A stretch of DNA of 64,000 bases from Austwickia sp. (GCA_016711265.1 JADJTI010000006.1:744001-808000), one strand, 5' to 3'; counted from the stretch's first letter, positions 7,929 through 17,892 are shown. Numbers and translations are program-made. The notes: generated by a model from the sequence alone, not told the origin.

Positions 7929-8276
7929 CTTCTGGCTTGAGTCGCATCATCCTTGACAGGGTGTCGCGACCCTCAGAGCCGTTGACCTTGCTGTGCTGCC
8001 CGACCAGCGTCCGAGTGTCTTCGGTGGTTGTCACAGTCCGAACCGATGTTCTTGCTGAGCTTTGAACGCCCCGACTCTTTCGAGACGTCGATTCCGCACC
8101 TCTCCTAGTGTCGAAGTGTCACTTGGGCGCCGAATTGTCGACGCGAATAGCACCAGAGTGACGTTTCGGCGGCGCACACGGAGCGGAATCGACGTTTCGC
8201 GGATGCCGCGCACAGGGTCCGGCTCCACCGCGTGGCGTGCCTCGCATCCAAGGAGAGGCGAGCCACGTCAGGGGAC
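7929..8276. other. Intergenic region with AAGTGTCACTT element, copy 1
   Basis: No gene supported. At 8114-8174 it carries AAGTGTCACTTGGGCGCCG, and further on AGTGACGTTTCGGCGGCG (8157-8174). Both parts are shared in altered arrangement with 37079-37166. It lies between the end of tRNA-Arg and the end of the convergent gene at 8277, so it may be a terminator-like repeat. Confidence 0.55.
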
Positions 8277-8912
8277 TCAGCGTCCTTGGAAGACGTCCAG
8301 GGCGACACCGACCGCTGCCGCCAAACGCCAGTCGATCGGTGGTCCGTCCGCCCGCGGCGGCAGGGTGACCAGGTACTGGTCGCTGAAGGCGCGACGGCGC
8401 TCACAGGCCAGGACGACCTGGCCGTGATCGTCGCGGAAATCGAAGTGGAACTGCCACGGCAAGAGGTCCATGGCATCGCCGAGGGCTCCAGGCAGCAGGA
8501 AGCCGAATCGGCGGATCGCGGCCACCTTCGCGTTCCGCTCACGCCCCGTCGCGGTCTGGCCGTCGGGCGTCTGCAGGTAATACGTGGAGTTGGTCAGCGA
8601 GCGGCGCGCGTCTTTGCGGAACGACCCTAGGGAAGCACCCGCAGCGTCCACGACAGCCGTGGTGGCGTGCAGGTCGACGATCTCCCGCGACCGCATGGCG
8701 AACAACGGTTGGGTCTTGGCGTCGTTCGCGAAGAACGTCACCTCCTCGCGGAGCTTGAGCGGCTTTTGCTCGCCGTAGGCCAGTAGCGCCCCGGGCGACT
8801 GGTCCGGCCCCAGCTCGTGAACGCGGAACCGGTTGATGATGGCCGTGAGTTCCTGGACGAGGAGGAGGCCGGGGAGCTGCGTCGAGCTTCCTCCGGAGGT
8901 CTCGGTGGTCAT
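8277..8912 (-). CDS. LURP-one/YxjI-like protein
   Basis: 211 residues. The pattern of short beta strands (LLAYGEQKPLKLREEVTFF, PLFAMRSREIVDLHATTAVVD, GASLGSFRKD, FHFDFRDDHGQVVLACERR) resembles the LURP-one-related/Tubby-like beta-barrel family (DUF567, B. subtilis YxjI), whose bacterial function is unknown. No signal peptide or membrane segment is seen. ATG 8912 lies 6 nt after CATAAT (8919-8924, minus strand), the leaderless arrangement seen elsewhere in this window. It is a single gene, divergent from the Fur gene at 9047. The family call is moderate and no function is claimed. Confidence 0.6.
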   Translation of the reverse strand: MTTETSGGSSTQLPGLLLVQELTAIINRFRVHELGPDQSPGALLAYGEQKPLKLREEVTFFANDAKTQPLFAMRSREIVDLHATTAVVDAAGASLGSFRKDARRSLTNSTYYLQTPDGQTATGRERNAKVAAIRRFGFLLPGALGDAMDLLPWQFHFDFRDDHGQVVLACERRRAFSDQYLVTLPPRADGPPIDWRLAAAVGVALDVFQGR

Positions 8913-9046
8913 GCACTGATTATGTCCGCTCCGGTGCCCCCACGAGGAGGAGCGTGGAATCGAGCAGCAAGGCCACCAGCGGGACTCACCCTAGGCTGGA
9001 CTCGTTCCAACGTGCGAGTTGGTCAGAAGACGGTTAGCGTCGGGGT

Positions 9047-9571
9047 ATGGACCAGGCGGCTGCGCGAATCAGGGCAGCTGGGCTGCGCGTCACCCCTGGT
9101 CGGGTTGCCGTGCTGCGCGTGGTCGATGGTGAGCCGCACATCGACGCCGACCGGGTCGCCGTACGAGCTCGGCAGTCCATTGGCGCGCTGTCGACGCAGG
9201 CTGTGTACGACGCCCTGCGGGCCCTCGCGGAGGCCGGCCTCTTGCGCCGGATCGAACCGGCTGGTGCGCCAGCGCTCTACGAGACCAGGGTGGGGGACAA
9301 CCACCACCACCTCATCTGCCGCACCTGCGGCCGGATCGAGGACGTCCGGTGTGCTGCCGGTGCCGCACCGTGTCTGAATCCCGACTCCGCCTGGGGATTC
9401 TCCGTCGACGAGGCCGAGGTCACCTTTTGGGGTCAGTGTCCCGCTTGCCTGACCGCCGTCGCAGCAGCAGCCCCCGCCGGAGGCGTTGGGGAATCCGCTC
9501 CGGTCAGGCGAGCGCAATCCACCAACGATGCGATGCCATCACTGGAAACCACCACCGAGGAGTCATCATGA
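9047..9571 (+). CDS. Fur-family regulator (peroxide/iron type)
   Basis: 174 residues. A winged helix at about 1-75 (GLRVTPGRVAVLRVV, STQAVYDALRALAEAGLLRRI) is followed by the Fur metal-binding domain with DNHHHLICRTCGRIEDV. The two structural Cys pairs CRTC and CPAC fit a Zn site. The gene overlaps the catalase start by 4 nt (ATGA), the classic FurA/CatR-with-catalase arrangement, so it probably represses its own operon and senses peroxide through a metal centre. ATG 9047 lies 6 nt after TAGCGT (9035-9040), consistent with a leaderless transcript. The C-terminus is longer than usual and Ala-rich. PerR-like versus FurA-like sensing cannot be fixed from sequence. Confidence 0.9.
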   Translation: MDQAAARIRAAGLRVTPGRVAVLRVVDGEPHIDADRVAVRARQSIGALSTQAVYDALRALAEAGLLRRIEPAGAPALYETRVGDNHHHLICRTCGRIEDVRCAAGAAPCLNPDSAWGFSVDEAEVTFWGQCPACLTAVAAAAPAGGVGESAPVRRAQSTNDAMPSLETTTEESS

Positions 9572-11181
9572 GCGCACCCGTCCCATCGACCGGACCCGAG
9601 AACCCGAGCGGCCCGAGCGCCACCCCGAAGGCCAGCGTCGACGCCTCCGGTTCCACCACGATCAGTGGCGCCCCTGCCGTCAGCGACCGGAACTCGCTCA
9701 GCGTCGGGCCGAACGGTCCTCTGCTGCTGCACGATTTCCACCTCATCGACACCCTCGCCCACTTCAACCGGGAGAACATCCCGGAGCGCAAACCGCACGC
9801 CAAGGGGGGCGGCGCGTTCGGTGAGTTCGAGACGACCCAGGACATGTCGGCGTACACCAAGGCGGCGCTGTTCCAGAAGGGCGCCAAGAGCCGGATGTTG
9901 GCGCGATTCTCTACGGTCGCGGGCGAACTCGGCTCCCCGGACACCTGGCGTGATGTGCGTGGTTTCGCGCTGCGTTTTTACACCAGTGAGGGCAACCTCG
10001 ACCTGGTCGGCAATAACACGCCGGTGTTCTTCGTGCGTGACCCGATGAAGTTCCCGCACTTCATCCGATCGCAGAAACGGATGCCGGACTCGGGCCTGCG
10101 GGACATGAACATGCAGTGGGATTTCTGGACTCTTAACCCTGAAAGCGCCCACCAGGTCACCTATCTGATGGGCGATCGCGGGCTGCCGAAAACCTGGCGG
10201 AACATGAACGGCTACAGCTCCCACACGTACCTGTGGGTCAATGAAGCCGGCGAGCGCCACTGGGTGAAGTACCACTTCCACACCCAGCAGGGCGTGGAGA
10301 ACCTCGAGGGGACCGAGGCCGAGAAGATCGCCGGGATGGACGCCGACTTCCACCGGCGCGACCTGTTCCAGGCCATCAAGGGGGGCGACTACCCGAGGTG
10401 GACGCTTTTCGTGCAGCTCATGCCGTACGCCGACGCGCTCACCTACCGGTTGAATCCGTTCGATCTGACCAAGGTGTGGCCGCACGCGGACTACCCGTTG
10501 ATCGAGGTCGGGACGATGACCCTCAACGAGAACCCGGTGAACCACTTCGCGCAGCTGGAGCAGGCCGCCTTCGCCCCCAGCAACACGGTGCCGGGGATCG
10601 GGTTCAGCCCGGACAAGATGCTGCTCTCGCGGGTGTTCGCCTACGCCGACGCGCATCGCGCCCGCCTCGGCACCAATCACCACCAGCTCCCCGTGAACCA
10701 GCCGATTGTGCCAGTCAACGTGTACAACTTCGACGGCCAGATGAACTTCAGCCAGGAGGCGGACGGCGCCAAGGCCACGTACGCACCCAACTCCGCCGGT
10801 CGGTCGTACTCGGACTTCGAGGGCCGGGTCGATGACGGCTGGGAGGTGGACGGGGACATGGTGCGACAGGCCTACACGCTGCGCCCCGATGACGATGACT
10901 TCAGCCAGCCCGGTGCCTTGGTGCGCGACGTGATGGACCAGGCGGCACGCGACCGGTTGGTGGAGACCGTGGCGACGACGCTTCAGGCCGACGTGACACC
11001 GGAGGTCCAGGAGCGGGCGTTCTGGTACTGGAAGTCCGTGGACCCGACCGTCGGTGCGGCGATCGAAGCGGCGGTCAAGGCCGGCCGCAAGGGTGACAAC
11101 CCGGGCGGCGACGACAAGGACGCCAAGGCCGAGGCCACCAAGGCCAACCCCGAGCCGACGCCGCCCGCCCCCAAGGCGTAA
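9568..11181 (+). CDS. Monofunctional haem catalase
   Basis: 537 residues. It dismutates hydrogen peroxide to water and oxygen. The catalytic His is in RKPHAKGGGAFG near residue 77. The haem-distal segment has VGNNTPVFFVRDPMKFPHFI with the conserved Asn. The proximal haem Tyr lies in RVFAYADAHRARLG near residue 357. The C-terminal ~50 residues are charged and Pro/Ala-rich, beyond the conserved core. It is translationally coupled to the Fur-family gene and should be induced by peroxide through it. A 22-bp perfect hairpin at 11191-11236 ends the operon. Confidence 0.96.
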   Translation: MSAPVPSTGPENPSGPSATPKASVDASGSTTISGAPAVSDRNSLSVGPNGPLLLHDFHLIDTLAHFNRENIPERKPHAKGGGAFGEFETTQDMSAYTKAALFQKGAKSRMLARFSTVAGELGSPDTWRDVRGFALRFYTSEGNLDLVGNNTPVFFVRDPMKFPHFIRSQKRMPDSGLRDMNMQWDFWTLNPESAHQVTYLMGDRGLPKTWRNMNGYSSHTYLWVNEAGERHWVKYHFHTQQGVENLEGTEAEKIAGMDADFHRRDLFQAIKGGDYPRWTLFVQLMPYADALTYRLNPFDLTKVWPHADYPLIEVGTMTLNENPVNHFAQLEQAAFAPSNTVPGIGFSPDKMLLSRVFAYADAHRARLGTNHHQLPVNQPIVPVNVYNFDGQMNFSQEADGAKATYAPNSAGRSYSDFEGRVDDGWEVDGDMVRQAYTLRPDDDDFSQPGALVRDVMDQAARDRLVETVATTLQADVTPEVQERAFWYWKSVDPTVGAAIEAAVKAGRKGDNPGGDDKDAKAEATKANPEPTPPAPKA

Positions 11182-11190
11182 TCCGAGTCC

Positions 11191-11236
11191 TTGAGGGCGG
11201 GGTACGGCTCGACATCGAGCCGTACCCCGCCCTCAA
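11191..11236 (+). terminator. Perfect 22-bp hairpin after catalase
   Basis: TTGAGGGCGGGGTACGGCTCGA (11191-11212), CA, then its exact complement to 11236. No T-tract follows. The apex GGCTCGA-CA-TCGAGCC almost matches that of the hairpin at 23438-23485. It lies between catalase and the convergent TetR gene, so it can terminate both strands. Confidence 0.75.
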
Positions 11237-11309
11237 CGGCACGACGCGACCGCAGCGAGCCGCACCTCGGCCGCCTGCTCGAGCGGGGTTCCAGCGAGGG
11301 CCCGGCGGA

Positions 11310-11987
11310 TCAGCCGGTGACGGGGGAGTGCTCCGGGGGGGCGTGCTCCGTCATGGCGGGTCGCAGCGCCGCCAGAATGAAGTCGGTCTCCGCGGTGACG
11401 TAGTCGGGCAGGGTCATACGGGACGCCAGGTGCCAGTGCTTCAAGGCCCACCCATGCGCCACCATCAGCACGTTGTGCACCACCAGCTCCACCTCGACAC
11501 CGCGGAAGACCCCCGATTCCATCCCGTCCAGAATCGCCTGCCGGATCGGCTCGATGGTCTGGTGCTCGACCGCCTTGAAGCGCTCGACGTCCTCCAGCGG
11601 GAGGGTCTTCATCTCGCGATAGGCCAGCAGGGTGCCGGGCCGTTTGGCGTCGATGACCTCACAGAACGCCCGAATGCCGACGGTGAGCCGGGCGATGGGG
11701 CTGGGTCCGGCGGAGGCGACGGCCATCGGGACCCGGTCCCGGAAGTCTTCGAGGATGTCCTGGATGAGGGCGCGCAGGATGTCTTCCTTGCCGCCGAAGT
11801 ACTGGTAAATGAGGCCGACGCTGACGTCGGCGCGATCGGCCAGCTGTTGCATCGACATGGCGTGGTAGCCGGTGGAGTGCATCACCGACGCAGCGGCATC
11901 CAGGAGCTGCCGCCTGCGTTGCTCGACCCGGGCCTCCTTGTCGCGCTCTCGGCGCGCCTTCGACCGCCTCAGGTCGGATGCGGTCAC
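11310..11987 (-). CDS. TetR-family regulator of the alicyclic acid cluster
   Basis: 225 residues: a basic N-terminus, then a TetR HTH at about residues 25-70 (LLDAAASVMHSTGYHAMSMQ, SVGLIYQYFGGKEDILRALI), then a helical ligand-binding domain. GTG 11987 starts MTASDLRRSK. It is divergent from badI with 161 bp between, and that gap contains two TGAayG-N6-CATTCA inverted repeats (12077-12096, 12113-12130), likely its operators. By analogy with other TetR repressors of acyl-CoA catabolism the effector is probably a CoA thioester of the pathway; this is inference. Confidence 0.88.
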   Translation of the reverse strand: MTASDLRRSKARRERDKEARVEQRRRQLLDAAASVMHSTGYHAMSMQQLADRADVSVGLIYQYFGGKEDILRALIQDILEDFRDRVPMAVASAGPSPIARLTVGIRAFCEVIDAKRPGTLLAYREMKTLPLEDVERFKAVEHQTIEPIRQAILDGMESGVFRGVEVELVVHNVLMVAHGWALKHWHLASRMTLPDYVTAETDFILAALRPAMTEHAPPEHSPVTG

Positions 11988-12076
11988 GGCGTGCCCCCTC
12001 TGGTTGGCGTGTAGCCAGTGTGCCCTGACAGAACGCGGTCAGAAGAAGTGTGCAGCAGAGGCTTGACACCATCCAC

Positions 12077-12130
12077 TTGAATGAACCACCATTCAACGAA
12101 CGACAGTTCAGATGAACGAACACTCATTCA
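12077..12130. promoter_or_regulatory. Tandem TetR operator candidates
   Basis: TTGAATG-AACCAC-CATTCAA (12077-12096) is a perfect 7-bp inverted repeat with a 6-bp spacer. TGAACG-AACACT-CATTCA (12113-12130) repeats it with one mismatch, and GAAC-GACA-GTTC lies between. Both are in the tetR-badI divergent gap, the second only 19 bp before the badI start, where a repressor would block expression. Confidence 0.6.
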
Positions 12131-12148
12131 CACCAGAGGCGGCGATCG

Positions 12149-12955
12149 ATGACTTCCCCCTCCACCTTCGAGGACATCACTTACGAGCTCCAGCGGTCGA
12201 CGGCCGTGATCACCATCAATCGTCCCGAGCGGTTCAACGCCTTCCGCGCCCGGACGGTCGAGGAACTGATCAGGGCCTTTCGCCTCGCCTGGGCCGACCG
12301 CCAGGTACAAGCGGTAATCCTGACCGGTGCAGGGGAGAAGGCCTTCTGTACCGGGGGAGACGTCAAGCAGCGGGCCGAAACGGGGGACTACGGCCCGAGT
12401 GAGAGCGGGATGTTCGAGATCGGTGCCCTGCACAAGCTCATCCGCGACATCCCGAAGCCGGTCATCGCCGCGGTCAACGGGGTTGCCGTGGGCGGCGGTC
12501 ATGTGCTGCACGTGCTGTGCGACGTGTCCATCGCCAGCGAGACCGCGCGGTTCGGCCAGGCCGGGCCCAAGGTTGGCTCCTTCGACGCCGGCTTCGGTAC
12601 GGCGTACCTCGCGCGGGTGGTGGGGGAGAAGAAGGCGCGCGAGATCTGGTTCTGGTGCCGCATCTACGACGCCCAGCAGGCCCTGGCGATGAACCTGGTC
12701 AACAAGGTCGTGCCGGCCGCGGACCTGATGGCCGAGGCGATGGCCTGGGCCGATGAGATTGCCAGCAAGAGCCCGACCGCCATCCGGTTCCTCAAACAAT
12801 CGTTCAACGCCGACACCGATCACCAGGCCGGCCTGAGCAACCTCGCGATGTCCGCCCTGGACCTGTTCACCGCCTCCCCCGAGGGTCTGGAGGGCGCGGC
12901 CGCCTTCGCCGAAAAGCGCACCCCCGACTTCAACCAGCACGTCACCTGGCACTGA
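12149..12955 (+). CDS. badI: 2-ketocyclohexanecarboxyl-CoA hydrolase-like crotonase (BadI)
   Basis: 268 residues, crotonase fold. In R. palustris, BadI hydrolytically opens 2-ketocyclohexane-1-carboxyl-CoA to pimelyl-CoA. NRPERFNAFR, GEKAFCTGGD and GGGHVLHVLCD form the CoA pocket and oxyanion hole. The segment GPKVGSFDAGFGTAYLARVV and EKKAREIW is diagnostic of the BadI/MenB branch rather than ordinary enoyl-CoA hydratases. MenB (naphthoyl-CoA synthase) is the nearest alternative, but no menaquinone genes are nearby, while AliB-, BadH- and AliA-like genes follow directly. It is the first gene of the operon, 9 bp before aliB, behind the candidate TetR operators. There is no strong Shine-Dalgarno sequence; ATG 12149 fits the family N-terminus. 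Confidence 0.82.
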   Translation: MTSPSTFEDITYELQRSTAVITINRPERFNAFRARTVEELIRAFRLAWADRQVQAVILTGAGEKAFCTGGDVKQRAETGDYGPSESGMFEIGALHKLIRDIPKPVIAAVNGVAVGGGHVLHVLCDVSIASETARFGQAGPKVGSFDAGFGTAYLARVVGEKKAREIWFWCRIYDAQQALAMNLVNKVVPAADLMAEAMAWADEIASKSPTAIRFLKQSFNADTDHQAGLSNLAMSALDLFTASPEGLEGAAAFAEKRTPDFNQHVTWH

Positions 12956-12964
12956 GGTCCGGGC

Positions 12965-14110
12965 ATGCACTACGGATTCGACGACGACCATGAGAGCTAC
13001 CGGCGCGAGATCCGCAAGTTCGCCGAGAAGGTGCTCGCGCCGTATTACCAGTCCGACGACAAGGCCGCGGTCTTTCGTCGCGAACTGGCCACCGACATGG
13101 CCGGGATGGGCCTGACGGGCCTGCGGATTCCCGAAGAGTACGGCGGCCAAGAGGCGTCCGCGGTGATCGCCGGAATCGCCGCCGAAGAGGTCGGACGCTG
13201 CGACTTCAACGCCGGGTACCTCCTCATCAACGCAGCCCTGATCAGCGACATCATCGTGCGCAACGCCTCGCCGGAGCAGCAGGCTGCCTGGCTTCCCGGT
13301 ATCGCCACGGGCGAGACGGTGCCGTGCATCTGTATCACCGAGCCAGGTCATGGCACCGATGCCGCGAGCTTGCAGTTCAGGGCCACCCGCGACGGTGACG
13401 ACTGGATCCTCGACGGCGAGAAGACCTCGATCACCCTCGGGATGGCCTCGGACTACGCCGTGGTGCTGGCGCGTTCCGGTGGGCCCGGAGCCCGCGGGGT
13501 CAGCGCCTACTGGGTCGACCTGGCTTCCCCCGGCGTCTCCCGTTCGCCGTTCGACGACCTCGGCGCGCGTGCCATGGGCCGCGCCTCGCTGCACTTCGAC
13601 CAGGTCCGCGTCGGCGCCGACGCGCTGATCGGCCAGGAGGGCGACGGGTTCGTCCGGGTGATGGAGGGTTTCGACTACTCCCGGGCGATCATCGGGCTGA
13701 TCTGCCTGGGCACCGCGCAGGTGAGCTTGGACGAGGCCCTGCAGTGGTGCCGCGACCGGGTGGCGTTCGGTCAGCCGATCGGCGCGTTCCAGGGAGTCTC
13801 GTTTCCCTTGGTCGAGTACGCGACCTACCTCAAGGGTGCCCGACACGTCTGCTACGAGGCGCTCTGGCGCAAGGACCAGGGCCTGCCGCACAGCGCCGAG
13901 GCCGCGATGGCGAAGTTCTGGGCCCCGAAGGTGTCCGTCGACACCATCCACCAGTGCCTGCTCACCCTCGGCCACCTCGGGTACGCCGCCGACAGTGCCA
14001 TCGGCCAACGATTGAGGGACGTCATCGGCCTCGAGATCGGGGACGGCACCGCCCAGGTGTCCAAACTCGTCATCGCCCGCTCGCTGCTCGGGCGCGCGTA
14101 CGCCCCCTAG
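12965..14110 (+). CDS. aliB: Cyclohexanecarboxyl-CoA dehydrogenase-like acyl-CoA dehydrogenase (AliB)
   Basis: 381-residue FAD acyl-CoA dehydrogenase. N-terminal helices, then GLRIPEEYGG, the CICITEPGHGTDAA flavin strand, DDWILDGEKTSITLG, and the C-terminal domain with RVAFGQPIGAFQGVSFPL. The expected substrate is cyclohexanecarboxyl-CoA, oxidised to cyclohex-1-ene-1-carboxyl-CoA, with electrons passed to ETF. At the place where most family members have catalytic Glu (YEGT) this protein reads IGDGTAQ, giving Asp360 (codon 14042-14044), unlike the three other dehydrogenases in the cluster. The substrate assignment rests on context with BadH, BadI and AliA homologues. The annotation as an acyl-CoA dehydrogenase is firm. 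Confidence 0.82.
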   Translation: MHYGFDDDHESYRREIRKFAEKVLAPYYQSDDKAAVFRRELATDMAGMGLTGLRIPEEYGGQEASAVIAGIAAEEVGRCDFNAGYLLINAALISDIIVRNASPEQQAAWLPGIATGETVPCICITEPGHGTDAASLQFRATRDGDDWILDGEKTSITLGMASDYAVVLARSGGPGARGVSAYWVDLASPGVSRSPFDDLGARAMGRASLHFDQVRVGADALIGQEGDGFVRVMEGFDYSRAIIGLICLGTAQVSLDEALQWCRDRVAFGQPIGAFQGVSFPLVEYATYLKGARHVCYEALWRKDQGLPHSAEAAMAKFWAPKVSVDTIHQCLLTLGHLGYAADSAIGQRLRDVIGLEIGDGTAQVSKLVIARSLLGRAYAP

Positions 14111-14172
14111 CTCAGCCGCGCGTACGCCCCCTGACGCGGCCCGCGCTCCCTCTGCAACCCGAAAGGCACGTC

Positions 14173-14928
14173 ATGGCACCGTTGAACTCGAAGATCGCCC
14201 TCGTCACCGGGGCCGGCCGCGGTATCGGTCGGGGCATCGCCACCCGGCTCGCCGCCGGTGGCGCCACGGTGATCGTCACCGACGTGGACGAGGCCTCGGC
14301 GCAGCAGACCGCCGCAGACCTCAGCGCCGAAGGCGCCACCTGCCTGGGGCTGCCGGCCGACGTCACCTCGCTGGACTCGGTGCGGACCGCGGTCGAGGAG
14401 GCCACCGCACGATTCGGCCGGATCGACATCCTGGTGAACAACGCCGGTTGGGACAAGGTCGGCCCGTTCATCGACTCCGATCCCCAGGACTGGGACCGGA
14501 TCATGCAGATCAACCTGTACGGCGTCCTGCACACCAGTTATCTGGTGCTGCCGGGGATGGCCGCCCAGGGTTACGGCCGGGTGGTCAACATCGCCTCCGA
14601 CGCCGGCCGCGTCGGGTCCTCCGGCGAAGCCGTGTACTCGGCCGCCAAGGGCGGCGTCATCGCGTTCACCAAGACCATGGCCCGGGAGATGGCTCGATCC
14701 CAGGTCACCGTCAACTGTGTCTGTCCGGGACCGACGGATACGGCACTGTTCGCCTCCGTCGGCGGCGACAACCCCAAGCTGCGCGAAGCATTGACCAAGG
14801 CGATTCCGCTGCGCCGGCTCGGGCAGCCCGAAGACCTGGCCAACGCCGTGGCGTTCCTGGCCTCAGACGAGGCCGCCTTCATCACCGGGCAGACCGTCAG
14901 CGTCAGCGGCGGCCTGACCATGACCTGA
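14173..14928 (+). CDS. badH: 2-hydroxycyclohexanecarboxyl-CoA dehydrogenase (BadH-like SDR)
   Basis: 251-residue short-chain dehydrogenase. NAD-binding TGAGRGIGRGIA at residues 11-22, NNAGWD near 92, catalytic Ser in ASDAGRVGSSGEAVYSAAKGG with YxxxK, then CPGPTDTALF. The strings NAGWD, SDAGRVGSSGEAVY and VCPGPTDTAL match the BadH branch closely. It would oxidise 2-hydroxycyclohexane-1-carboxyl-CoA to the 2-keto form used by BadI. ATG 14173 follows GAAAGGCACGTC. A longer upstream frame overlaps aliB and is rejected. A fatty-acyl 3-hydroxyacyl-CoA dehydrogenase role is the alternative. Confidence 0.85.
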   Translation: MAPLNSKIALVTGAGRGIGRGIATRLAAGGATVIVTDVDEASAQQTAADLSAEGATCLGLPADVTSLDSVRTAVEEATARFGRIDILVNNAGWDKVGPFIDSDPQDWDRIMQINLYGVLHTSYLVLPGMAAQGYGRVVNIASDAGRVGSSGEAVYSAAKGGVIAFTKTMAREMARSQVTVNCVCPGPTDTALFASVGGDNPKLREALTKAIPLRRLGQPEDLANAVAFLASDEAAFITGQTVSVSGGLTMT

Positions 14929-14958
14929 CCCGCCCCCACCACGCGAACGGATCACGCC

Positions 14959-16604
14959 ATGGCCTTCGAGACGATCCTGACCGACGAACTGATCCAGACC
15001 CACACCCGCGCCGGCTACTGGCGGAACCGCATCATCACCGACTTCCTCGACGAGCACGCGCACCGGACGCCGGACAAGGTCGCCTTCCACGACCGCCGGG
15101 GCAGCCTCACCTACGGCCAACTGCGCGACGCCTCGATCAGGTGTGCCCTCGGGTTGCTTGAGCTGGGGGTGCGACCCGGCGACGTGGTGTCCTTCCAGTT
15201 GCCGAACTGGAACGAGTGGATCGTGCTGCACTACGGCGCGACCCGCATCGGGGCGATCCTCAACCCGCTGATCCCGATCTATCGGGAGCGCGAGGTGGAG
15301 TTCATGGTCTCGATGGCCGGCTCGAAGGTGCTGGTCATCCCGCGGGAGTTCCGCAACTACGACTACGCCGCCATGGTCGCCCGGATCCGCGACCGGATGC
15401 CCTCGCTGGACCACGTGCTGGTCGTCGACGGCGAGCCGGGCCCAGGCAACGCCTCCTGGCAGGAGTTCATGGCGACGCCGTGGGAGGAGCGCCGCGACCC
15501 CGCCGAGCTAGCGGCCCTGCGACCCGATCCCAACGACGTCACCCTGCTGATCTTCACCTCCGGGACCACCGGTGAGCCCAAGGGCGTGATGCACACCCAC
15601 AACACCGTGATCGCGGCGACCACCCCGCTGCCCGACCGGTTGCCGATCACCAGCGACACGGTGTTCCACATGGCCTCGACGTTGGCTCACCTCACCGGCT
15701 TCCTGTACGGCGCCCGGTTGCCCGTGCAGAACGGTGCCACTTGTGTGCTCCAAGACGTCTGGGACGCGGCCACCTTCGTGGATCTCGTGGAGACCCACCG
15801 GATCAGCTACACCTCGGCCGCCACGCCCTTCCTGCACGACCTGCTCTCGGCCCCCGACCTGGAGCAGCGCGACATGTCCTCGATGCAACTGTTCTGCTGC
15901 ATGGGCGCTCCCATCCCGCGGGCCCTGGTCCGCCGCGCCAAGGAGCAGCTGCCCGGGCTGACGGTGCTGGGCGGCTGGGGACAGACCGAGAACGCCCTGG
16001 TCACGTTGGGTATCCCGGGCGACCCCGAGGACAAGATCGTCGGCACCGACGGCTACCCCTGGCCGGGGATGCAGGTACGCACCGTGGACGCGGACGACGT
16101 ACCGACGCCGTCCGGGGTGGAAGGGGCCGTCCAGGTCAAAGGCCCGTTCCTGTTCGTCGGGTACTGCCAGCGGATGGAGATGAGCCGCGCCAGCTTCGCC
16201 GAGGACGGCTGGTTCAACACCGGTGACCTGGCGATCATGGACGAGCAGGGGTATCTGAAGATCTCCGGCCGGACCAAGGACATCATCATCCGCGGCGGAG
16301 AGAACATACCGGTCGCCTACGTCGAGAACGTCATGTACGAGCACCCGGATGTCGCCGAATTGGCGCTGGTCGGCGCCCCGGACCCGCGCCTGCAGGAACG
16401 TCCCTGCCTGTTCGTCGTCCTTCGGGCCGGTGCGCAGGGTATGACGGTGGAGGACGTACGGTCCTTCCTCGCGGACAAGGGCGTGGCGAAGCCGTACTGG
16501 CCCGAGCGCGTCGAGGTCGTCACCGAGCTGCCGCGCACGGCCAGCGGCAAGATCCAGAAGTTCAAGCTCCGTGAGTCTTTGGTGGCACAAGCGGAGGCGA
16601 CGAC

Positions 16605-16608
<4 letters not shown>
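14959..16608 (+). CDS. aliA: Cyclohexanecarboxylate-CoA ligase-like AMP-forming synthetase (AliA)
   Basis: 549-residue ANL-superfamily acyl-CoA synthetase, which activates a carboxylic acid with ATP and CoA. Core motifs: TLLIFTSGTTGEPKGVMHTH (P-loop-like A3), GGWGQTENA (A5), DGWFNTGDLAIMDEQGYLKI (A7/A8), GRTKDIIIRGGENI and TASGKIQKF with the catalytic Lys. The N-terminal extension (ETILTDELIQ and following) is like cyclohexanecarboxylate/short-chain ligases of the AliA type. It is the entry step of the cluster and overlaps the thiolase start by 4 nt (ATGA). No transporter for the acid is encoded next to it. Exact substrate is inferred from neighbours. Confidence 0.8.
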
Positions 16609-17816
<1,208 letters not shown>

Positions 17817-17892
17817 CCCCGTGGCGTCCCGCCCCGCCGCCCCCGCGGGGGAGCGGGTGCGGGACGCCCCGACCGTACCCGAAGGAGAATCG

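Noticed and set aside
9005..9046. Fur box upstream of the Fur-catalase operon
   Set aside because: No convincing inverted repeat is visible; only the leaderless -10 box is supported.
12149..12955. MenB (naphthoyl-CoA synthase) for menaquinone synthesis
   Set aside because: The sequence is close to MenB, but the operon carries no men genes and does carry AliA-, AliB- and BadH-like partners.
12128..14008. Long minus-strand open frame of 626 codons
   Set aside because: It is opposite badI and aliB, whose motifs are clear; its composition is Gly/Val/Asp-rich shadow sequence.
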